DNA of 34,589 nucleotides from Candidatus Moraniibacteriota bacterium (GTDB lineage Bacteria > Patescibacteriota > Minisyncoccia > Moranbacterales > UBA1568): positions 1 to 34,589 of the forward strand of contig SSEF01000027.1 in assembly GCA_008012175.1 (NCBI GenBank), in the 5' to 3' direction. A model generated the notes under the pieces. That model was not told the origin of the DNA. It saw only the letters and a list, made by a program, of their open reading frames with translations, and made no database searches. This document shows positions 28,762-34,589 of this stretch, piece after piece. The stretch's first letter is position 1; every line of letters starts with the position of its first letter. Made by a program: the position numbers and the translations under genes.

Positions 28762-29400
28762 TCAGGTACCCGGGTCAGTCTTCCGCCACTCGGGGAGCGA
28801 TCCAGTTTTCTTCTCGATTGCGGAAACTGTGCGAAGGAGGCGTTCATTCGCGGGCGGGACGATCCGGTAGTGCCGTGACAGGTCGAGCGCCTCAGCGATA
28901 TCGATGAGACTCTCTTCGCTCGTCACCCAATCGGTCCCGAAACGTTTCAGATTGAACGGTCGCGAGTATTCGCGCAAAGTCTTCCGACCCGTTGTCGTCA
29001 GGTAGTACTCGTGAAAATAGGAGAGGGCGAGCTCGCGGACCGTGCGATAGATCGGATCGCGGTATCGGAGCACGCCGTGATTCGTCTTCGACAGGGCGCC
29101 CCAGTAGCCGTTTCGTTTGAACAAGGTCACCACGTGATCAAAGTCATACCGGAGCGATCGCAGGTCGAGGATGAGCGGCTCCTCGCCGTGATACCAGAGT
29201 GCTGTCGCAGCGAGACAGGCCGCCTCGATGCAGTGAGCCTTGCCTTCGCGCAGGATGACGCGCGGGGAATAGAATGTCAGTCCCGACTTCTCGAAGTTGA
29301 AGGGGAGCGTATCGAGATAATCCTGAATCTTCTCCGGCGTCGAGAGCTTCCGAAAGAACAAGCGCTCTTTTTGATTCAAACCAAACATATTCCTAGCCAT
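28762..29400 (-). CDS. Transglutaminase-like fold hypothetical protein
   Basis: Candidate Cys-His-Asp layout GKAHCIEAACLAATALWYHGEEPLILDLRS ... DFDHVVTLFKRNGYWGALSKTNH. Confidence 0.7.
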   Translation of the reverse strand: MARNMFGLNQKERLFFRKLSTPEKIQDYLDTLPFNFEKSGLTFYSPRVILREGKAHCIEAACLAATALWYHGEEPLILDLRSLRYDFDHVVTLFKRNGYWGALSKTNHGVLRYRDPIYRTVRELALSYFHEYYLTTTGRKTLREYSRPFNLKRFGTDWVTSEESLIDIAEALDLSRHYRIVPPANERLLRTVSAIEKKTGSLPEWRKTDPGT

Positions 29401-29418
29401 ATCAGATGCGGAGAAACT

Positions 29419-29889
29419 TTATGTCAGTAGATCATTCGCTCTGCGTTCGAGCATCGCTGCCGTAGCAAAGACTACGAGCGAGCCAAGGATGACGATGAGT
29501 CCCATGAAAACCCCGCCTGCCCGATCATCGCTCTCCATCTGAAAAATGAATACTTCTCCTATAATGGCAAAGCCGATCATGACCAACGCACAGTATCGTA
29601 TCACGCGGAGAGCCGTTATGATTTCTCGAGAAAACATCTGACTCTGGCGAATGTATCCAAAAATTTTGAATGCCTGATAGAGTGCTATGAAAAACGGAGT
29701 GGACGCGATATACGCATAGGCGAGAAACGGATCCTTGAAGTAGATCTCGAAGAACGTCGCCTCTGCGTTCCGCCCTTCGATATGCGGCTCCCATAGCAAA
29801 AACGCGAACGCACCAATAGCGACGAACATGAAGACTCCCTGGATAAATATCGCCGAGTTTTTTTGCATACCACCATTGTAGCCCATCAC
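29419..29889 (-). CDS. DUF2975-like membrane protein
   Basis: Four hydrophobic segments; YIASTPFFIALYQAFKIFGYIRQSQMFSREIITALRVIRYCALVMIGF. Confidence 0.75.
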   Translation of the reverse strand: MMGYNGGMQKNSAIFIQGVFMFVAIGAFAFLLWEPHIEGRNAEATFFEIYFKDPFLAYAYIASTPFFIALYQAFKIFGYIRQSQMFSREIITALRVIRYCALVMIGFAIIGEVFIFQMESDDRAGGVFMGLIVILGSLVVFATAAMLERRANDLLT

Positions 29890-29963
29890 CGACTATTCCC
29901 CTTGACTTTTCCCACTATCAATCCAAAAACAAAACCGCCCCAGGACGGGACGATCTGCTACTT

Positions 29964-30095
29964 GGAGCGGGTAACGGGAGAATCTCACTCGTCTTCGGCT
30001 CTTTGAGAACCCCTCGGTTCTCAACGCTCGAGAGACTCGCTGCTCTCCGCCACAGGAAAACTCCCGTTTTCCCGACCCCTTTCCCGTTCTCCTCC
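29964..30095 (-). repeat. Element A: ~130-nt structured repeat ending in a tRNA-Gly 3'-end-like sequence
   Basis: Minus strand GGAGGAGAACGGGAAAGGGGTCGGGAAAACGGGAGTTTTCC ... GTGAGATTCTCCCGTTACCCGCTCC; homologous to 32212-32340. Confidence 0.75.
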
Positions 30096-30110
30096 CGCGC
30101 TACTCCCACA

Positions 30111-30149
30111 AAACTAAAAATCACCCCGATATGGAGTGATTTTTAGTTT
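30111..30149. terminator. Terminator-like hairpin adjacent to element A
   Basis: AAACTAAAAATCAC-cccgatatgga-GTGATTTTTAGTTT. Confidence 0.65.
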
Positions 30150-30153
30150 CCTG

Positions 30154-30180
30154 AGTGGGTGCGTCCGAGATGTTCGAACT
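30154..30180 (-). pseudogene. tRNA 3'-end-like fragment
   Basis: Plus strand agtgggtgcgtccgagatgttcgaact; the minus strand reads AGTTCGAAC...CGGACGCACCCACT, a T-loop plus acceptor-like end with no 5' half. Confidence 0.35.
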
Positions 30181-30241
30181 GAAGTGTGCTTTGGGTAAGC
30201 CTTTGGGATTTGGCTTACTGAAGTAAGCCCTTACAAGACGG

Positions 30242-30892
30242 TTATCCCTTGAGATACCTTTTTAAGAAATCCTCTCGTGAGATATAAGCTCTACGATTGA
30301 GACTGCTCTCTGTCGATTCTTTATCAACCGTAAAACCAAAGCGTTCAATCACCCGAGGGCGTCTCGCTATCATAAGGGAATTCCCTTCAATAAGACTTAT
30401 TTCTGGATGATTTTGGACAACTTGTGCGAGTTTTTGCATGGCCTCTTTGAATTTCGTCAGAATGTTTTCATTTCGTTGTTCAGGCACTTCATTTAGATAA
30501 ATATGAATAAATATTGTGCTTTCTGAAATCTCATACGAAACGACCTTATTTATTTCGATATAGTCCGGCCTCTTCTCGCCTTCTGCAAGAAATGACTCAG
30601 GATCCTCGAACTTCTTATCGATAATAGGTTTAAAAAGCTCAAAGAGGGCGTCAACAAATTGATCCTTTTCTTCTATATCAGCGCACTCATCAAGCCTTGA
30701 GAGAAAAGCTTCTTTATTCTCAATCAAAGGCATAATTCCCTCGAGCGTTGATTTTATGTATTCAACTCTTTCCTTGCTCGTCTTGTATGTCTCAGCAATA
30801 CCTGCTTTTGAGACACGATAAAACTCCAATCGCTTCTTCTCGTCTTCAGAGAGAGCAGGTTTTTCAGGGGATGATAATGGAAATTTTTCCAT
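30242..30892 (-). CDS. Hypothetical protein
   Basis: 216-aa ORF, ordinary composition, no recognised family. Confidence 0.75.
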   Translation of the reverse strand: MEKFPLSSPEKPALSEDEKKRLEFYRVSKAGIAETYKTSKERVEYIKSTLEGIMPLIENKEAFLSRLDECADIEEKDQFVDALFELFKPIIDKKFEDPESFLAEGEKRPDYIEINKVVSYEISESTIFIHIYLNEVPEQRNENILTKFKEAMQKLAQVVQNHPEISLIEGNSLMIARRPRVIERFGFTVDKESTESSLNRRAYISREDFLKRYLKG

Positions 30893-30930
30893 ACGTTCAT
30901 TCTACCTCAGTTCGACCGTACATTCCCGGT

Positions 30931-30972
30931 ATAAAAAACAAGGCTCTCTAGAGCCTCATTTTTAACTGAGCT
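30931..30972. repeat. Terminator-like repeat, copy 1
   Basis: ATAAAAAACAAGGCTCtctaGAGCCTcATTTTTaACTGAGC; near-identical to 32175-32216. Confidence 0.7.
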
Positions 30973-31078
30973 GGCTGGTAGATACGGTTAGAACTTTTTA
31001 CATATAAAAAGAAAAAGGCCACGTTTCCGTTATGGATTCGTGGCCTCATGCCTTACGCGGCGTTGCCGCTGAAGTAGG

Positions 31079-31792
31079 TCACTTCTTCTCGTCGGCCTTC
31101 GGCTGCGGAGCCGTCAGGGTGATGCGGGCGGCGCCAGCCTTCGCGATCGCGAGCTTCTGGCCGAACTCTGCCAGGCCGCGCGATTCGTAGACCTTGTACG
31201 CCGTCAGCATGTCGATGGCGAGACGGGTCTGTTCCTCGGGGATCGGCACGAAGGACAGGAAGTTGAGCTTCACGCCCTTGGACTTCAGCACTTCGTTCAC
31301 CGCCGCGAGGAGCTTGTCCTCGAACTCGGCCTGGGAGAAGTCGACGATGTCCTCCTTGAGGAGCATGTCGGCCGCGATGTCGCGGATGCGCTTGTCGATG
31401 ACCGCGTTCTCGGCGGCCTCGTAGAGGCCGGAGGCGTTCGACTTGTCGGTCGCGTCGGTGTTGGCCTTGCCGATGTACTTGGCTTCGCCGACGAAGACGA
31501 TCGCATCGAAGATGCTGTAGTCGTAGGCGACCTCGACCTCGGCCAGCACGCGGCCTTTGAACATGGTCTTGAAGCGCGTGTCGCCCTGCAGCGGGTAGTC
31601 CGGCACGGTGACGTGGTACTCGCACTTGAACTGCTTGTACGGGATCGGCTCGCCGACCTTGATGAGCTGCCAGTTGACGCCGCAGTCCTTCGTGTAGAGG
31701 GTCTGGACGTTCGAGAACGCCCGGTCGGCACAGCCGGTCAGGAATGCAGCGATGGCAGCGAGCGCGAGCGCGATGATGCGGATGGACTTCAT
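31079..31792 (-). CDS. Lipoprotein with SPFH/band-7-like domain
   Basis: Lipobox LALAAIAAFLTGC; FKGRVLAEVEVAYDYSIFDAIVFVGEAKYIGKANTDATDKSNASGLYEAAENAVIDKRIRDIAADMLLKEDI; markedly GC-rich. Confidence 0.75.
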   Translation of the reverse strand: MKSIRIIALALAAIAAFLTGCADRAFSNVQTLYTKDCGVNWQLIKVGEPIPYKQFKCEYHVTVPDYPLQGDTRFKTMFKGRVLAEVEVAYDYSIFDAIVFVGEAKYIGKANTDATDKSNASGLYEAAENAVIDKRIRDIAADMLLKEDIVDFSQAEFEDKLLAAVNEVLKSKGVKLNFLSFVPIPEEQTRLAIDMLTAYKVYESRGLAEFGQKLAIAKAGAARITLTAPQPKADEKK

Positions 31793-31822
31793 GGATAGAC
31801 TCCTTGGTCGTTGTGGTTGGGT

Positions 31823-32038
31823 TCAGGAGAAGTCGAACTTCGCCTTGGCGATACGCCAGATGGCCCAGCCAGCCGCCGCGATGATCGCGATCGGCAGGAG
31901 GACGTAGAAGAACGACTGGTAGAACGGCGCCGTCTCGTACTGGCGGCCGAGCACGAAGACCCGGAACCAGAACTCGAGCGGGATCGTGACGATCCACACC
32001 ACGAACAGGATGAGCGCCAGCTTCGAGAGAGTTTTCAT
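31823..32038 (-). CDS. Small membrane protein (two TM segments)
   Basis: 71 aa; LALILFVVWIVTIPLEFWF and FFYVLLPIAIIAAAGWAIWRI; same GC-rich module as 31079-31792. Confidence 0.65.
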   Translation of the reverse strand: MKTLSKLALILFVVWIVTIPLEFWFRVFVLGRQYETAPFYQSFFYVLLPIAIIAAAGWAIWRIAKAKFDFS

Positions 32039-32174
32039 GTGACCTCTTCGGTTGTCAAAGAAATTCCCTACATGCCGGGAATAACGGGCAATCTCAAGAG
32101 ACTATCTTGAAACAAAATAGGATAGCATATTTTTATACTTTTGTCCACCCCAAGTTCGACTCCGTTTAGGGGAA

Positions 32175-32216
32175 ATAAAAAACAAGGCTCTGGTGAGCCT
32201 TATTTTTGACTGAGCG
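32175..32216. repeat. Terminator-like repeat, copy 2
   Basis: ATAAAAAACAAGGCTCtggtGAGCCTtATTTTTgACTGAGC. Confidence 0.7.
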
Positions 32217-32340
32217 GGTAAGGGGAGAATCTCACTACTCGCTTCGCTGCGTTCTATAGGGCTTCCGCCCTCTAGCCCTCGAAGACTCGGTCACCCCAAA
32301 CGGGAAACTTCCGTTTCCCGACCCCTTCCCGTTCTCCTCC
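32212..32340 (-). repeat. Element B: ~130-nt structured repeat, second copy
   Basis: Minus strand GGAGGAGAACGGGAAGGGGTCGGGAAACGGAAGTTTCCCG ... GTGAGATTCTCCCCTTACCCGCTC. Confidence 0.75.
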
Positions 32341-32352
32341 ATTACCTCGAAA

Positions 32353-32388
32353 GCAATCAAAAACTCCCACAAGGGGAGTCTTGATTGC
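32353..32388 (-). terminator. Intrinsic terminator after tRNA-Gly
   Basis: GCAATCAAaaACTCCC-acaa-GGGGAGTcTTGATTGC. Confidence 0.65.
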
Positions 32389-32393
32389 CTTAG

Positions 32394-32465
32394 AGCGGGT
32401 AACGGGAGTCGAACCCGTATCTTGACCTTGGCAAGGTCACATAATAGCCGCTATACGATACCCGC
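32394..32465 (-). tRNA. tRNA-Gly(GCC)
   Basis: Reverse complement GCGGGTA TCGTATAGCGGCTATTATG TGACCTTGCCAAGGTCA AGATACGGGTTCGACTCCCGT TACCCGCT. Confidence 0.95.
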
Positions 32466-32558
32466 TGATTTTCTCCATCAAAAACAATATGGCCCGAAAC
32501 TGGAAACTGATCAACACGTGGGACTGGATGGATTCGAACCATCGACCAACAGGTTATG

Positions 32559-33173
32559 CTTCTCACTATTGCTTTCGCAACTCTTTCGATTTGTGAGCTG
32601 GACTATCCCTTCACCCCACGAGAGGGGGGCCTGCCGTCTAGTCTCTACACCTTCCTCGAACATTCGAGGCTTGGCTCGGGATTGTCCTGCGATTGAAGGA
32701 TTCAACCGTTTAGATTTCCCCGAATTTGACAAGTTATCATTCAAGAATTGCTCCTTGAACAGCCCTGCTTGTCCATATAAATCATGTTATCATTCGGTTA
32801 TGAATAAATCCATAACCTGCGTCGTGTGTGCACGCCTGCTATCCGGAAAACAAAGTCTGTACTGTTCGGTTTTTTGTAAAAACCAAGTCCATCAATCCTA
32901 CGCTGCGCAACAAGAACGCGGCTGGGCAAGAAAGAAGGAACTCGTGGAACGAATGGGCGGTGAATGTTCAGCATGCGGTTACAAAAAGAATTTGTCCGCA
33001 CTCGCGTTTCACCACGCTGATCCAGAACAGAAAAACTTTCAATTGGATATCCGATCTCTCTCCAATCGGAGGTCGTCTCAGATCGAGAGAGAAATTCGGA
33101 AGTGCACCCTGCTCTGCAACAACTGCCATGCAGAGCTCCACAATCCAAAACACAACTTATGAAAGGACACTTG
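32559..33173 (-). mobile_element. Group I self-splicing intron in the tRNA anticodon loop
   Basis: 5' exon ends in U and intron ends in G. Core motifs on the minus strand: P TCAAATTCGGGGAAATCTAA, Q GACAATCCCGAGCCAAGCC, R GGTGTAGAGACTAGACGG, S AAGGGATAGTCC; P7 pairing GACTA/TAGTC. Confidence 0.9.
32800..33162 (+). CDS. HNH endonuclease encoded antisense within the group I intron
   Basis: CVVCARLLSGKQSLYCSVFCKN zinc-ribbon-like part, then ECSACGYKKNLSALAFHHADPEQKNF ... EREIRKCTLLCNNCHAELHNP canonical HNH. Confidence 0.9.
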   Translation: MNKSITCVVCARLLSGKQSLYCSVFCKNQVHQSYAAQQERGWARKKELVERMGGECSACGYKKNLSALAFHHADPEQKNFQLDIRSLSNRRSSQIEREIRKCTLLCNNCHAELHNPKHNL

Positions 33174-33231
33174 AGCCCGCTGCTCTAACCGCTGAGCTAC
33201 AGTCCCTGTAGCCACATAGGGAATGACCCTG

Positions 33232-33303
33232 TGCCGGGGGGCAGAATTGAACTGCCGACGCAAGGATTTTCAGTCCTTCGCTCTACCACTGAGCTACCCC
33301 GGC
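33232..33303 (-). tRNA. tRNA-Phe(GAA)
   Basis: Reverse complement GCCGGGG TAGCTCAGTGGTAGAGC GAAGGACTGAAAATCCTT ... GGCAGTTCAATTCTGCC CCCCGGCA. Confidence 0.94.
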
Positions 33304-33364
33304 GAAACATACCTATTATCCCTGAACGACCGAAAAAAGCAATTCTCCGCTGACTTTCCGGTTG

Positions 33365-33438
33365 TGGGCAGTAGAGGACTCGAACCTCTGACCCCCTCGG
33401 TGTAAACGAGGTGCTCTAACCAACTGAGCTAACTGCCC
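33365..33438 (-). tRNA. tRNA-Val(TAC)
   Basis: Reverse complement GGGCAGT TAGCTCAGTTGGTTAGAGC ACCTCGTTTACACCGAGG ... AGAGGTTCGAGTCCTCT ACTGCCCA. Confidence 0.94.
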
Positions 33439-33492
33439 ATACACCCAGTCTACCAAAATAAAAAGGGCTTTTGAGGGCCCTCTTCATTTTTG

Positions 33493-33576
33493 TGCCCAAG
33501 AGAGGACTCGAACCTCCAATCCCTTGCGGGAACTAGCACCTCAAGCTAGCGCGTATACCAATTCCGCCACCTGGGC
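33493..33576 (-). tRNA. tRNA-Leu(GAG)
   Basis: Reverse complement GCCCAGG TGGCGGAATTGGTATACGC GCTAGCTTGAGGTGCTAG ... GGAGGTTCGAGTCCTC TCTTGGGCA. Confidence 0.94.
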
Positions 33577-33599
33577 TTGTTGGCGCGATAATCGCACCG

Positions 33600-34067
33600 T
33601 TACTCTGCCTTCGCCTCCTCCGCTTTGACCTCGGTGGTCTCGGCTTTGGTAGCCGCCTGCACTTCCTTCACGATGTCCTGTACTTCCTTACCAGCGTGAC
33701 CGATCTCGAACGGAACCTCCTTCAGCTTCTTGCCGATGGTCTTGGCTGATTTCGTTCGAACAAAGTACAGTTTACCACGCCGTGCCTTAGTCCGCTTCAC
33801 AAGCTCGATTGAATCAATCTGAGACGAAAGGAGGGGAAGGATAATTTCAACCCCGATACCAGATGAGACTTTACGGATCGTCACCATGGGCGAGGAGCTC
33901 TGGCCGCCCTTTATGGCAATAACCATGCCCTGGAACATCTGGATACGAGTCTTTTCACCTTCCTTGATCTTGCGGCGCACCTTCACAACATCACCAGCCT
34001 GAAGGAGAGGAAGGTCAGTCCGCGCAGTACGGAGATTCTTATTGAATTCGACGAGTTTCTGGTGCAT
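33600..34067 (-). CDS. rplS: 50S ribosomal protein L19
   Basis: DLPLLQAGDVVKVRRKIKEGEKTRIQMFQGMVIAIKGGQSSSPMVTIRKVSSGIGVEIILPLLSSQIDSIELVKRTKARRGKLYFVR; start chosen at MHQKLVEFNK. Confidence 0.95.
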   Translation of the reverse strand: MHQKLVEFNKNLRTARTDLPLLQAGDVVKVRRKIKEGEKTRIQMFQGMVIAIKGGQSSSPMVTIRKVSSGIGVEIILPLLSSQIDSIELVKRTKARRGKLYFVRTKSAKTIGKKLKEVPFEIGHAGKEVQDIVKEVQAATKAETTEVKAEEAKAE

Positions 34068-34147
34068 ATACGGTTGTAGAATCGCCCGGACAAGACACGG
34101 GCTACTGATAAAAAAGAAGCCTTCTACGGAGGAACAGGAAGGCTTAC

Positions 34148-34589
34148 TCAAGCGCTCCAATCATAGCCCCTTCCCGCTTCGGCGTCAAGCATTTTTAGGG
34201 TATCGGAAAAATAGCGGGGGAGCGGGGCTTCGTAACGGTATTTTTGCTTGCCCAACTGGAAACGAAGCTCGCCGGCATGGAGGAGGTGAAAGGGCGGCTT
34301 GAGAGGATCGCGGCGGTGTTCCTTGAAGCGATACAGTCGATCACCGACGATTGGGTGGCCGATCGCGGACAAGTGGACCCGGATCTGATGCGTTCGACCA
34401 GTTTTTGGCTTAACAGAAAGAAAATCATACCCTGTATAACGTGTGTGTAACGCGTATTCCGTACTAGCCTCACGGAGTTCCCCAGCGAATTCACGCTTTC
34501 CAGCCGGGACAGCCCGTTTTTCACCGCCTTTTACCCGACCGATAGGAGAATCGATTTCTCCGCTTGCTTCAGGCATATTTCCGTATACT
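34148..34589 (-). CDS. RluA-family pseudouridine synthase, C-terminal part (runs off the window)
   Basis: YDFLSVKPKTGRTHQIRVHLSAIGHPIVGDRLYRF; frame stays open to the window edge. Confidence 0.9.
   Translation of the reverse strand, partial: VYGNMPEASGEIDSPIGRVKGGEKRAVPAGKREFAGELREASTEYALHTRYTGYDFLSVKPKTGRTHQIRVHLSAIGHPIVGDRLYRFKEHRRDPLKPPFHLLHAGELRFQLGKQKYRYEAPLPRYFSDTLKMLDAEAGRGYDWSA

Larger units (their letters stand above)
32519..33206 (-). tRNA. tRNA with CAT anticodon (elongator Met or Ile2), interrupted by an intron
   Basis: Exon 1 (33206-33174) GGGACTGTAGCTCAGCGGTTAGAGCAGCGGGCT + exon 2 (32558-32519) CATAACCTGTTGGTCGATGGTTCGAATCCATCCAGTCCCA; joined, they give a full 73-nt cloverleaf. 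Confidence 0.93.

Noticed and set aside
31053-31997. 314-aa minus-strand ORF rich in R/P/H
   Set aside because: Out-of-frame artefact of the GC-rich lipoprotein gene 31079-31792
32422-32799. N-terminal extension of the HNH ORF (track ORF 32422-33162)
   Set aside because: It would translate through tRNA-Gly, the 3' exon of tRNA(CAT) and the ribozyme core; the HNH frame more plausibly starts at ATG 32800
32798-33148. Minus-strand 116-aa ORF in the intron as a sense-strand homing endonuclease
   Set aside because: No endonuclease motif; it is the mirror of the clear HNH frame on the + strand
1-34589. CRISPR arrays or cas genes
   Set aside because: No regularly spaced direct repeats and no Cas-like ORFs seen

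Overview
The window looks like a chromosomal segment of a small-genome bacterium, possibly Patescibacteria/CPR; this placement is inferred from gene content, not tested. It carries housekeeping genes: yraN, pnp, pyrC, a pyrD-like gene, rpsO, gyrA, an rpsA-like gene, gmk, tilS, ftsH, rbfA, an nrnA-like DHH gene, a type-4 UDG gene, msrB/msrA, rplS and a partial rluA-family gene. I also see ten tRNA genes and several accessory stretches. The main observations are: (1) a tRNA(CAT) gene at 32519-33206 (-) split in its anticodon loop by a ~615-nt group I intron with recognisable P/Q/R/S core motifs; the intron carries an HNH-endonuclease ORF on the strand antisense to the tRNA and ribozyme. (2) Five parS-like ParB sites (TGTTTCACGTGGAACA type) embedded in one AT-rich membrane-protein ORF (21433-22749), read in different codon phases. 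(3) Two diverged ~130-nt elements (29964-30095 and 32212-32340) that keep GNRA-capped hairpins by compensatory change and end in a copy of the tRNA-Gly 3' end. (4) Several tRNA-like relics and unexplained structured intergenic regions. All calls are by eye; no searches or folding programs were run.
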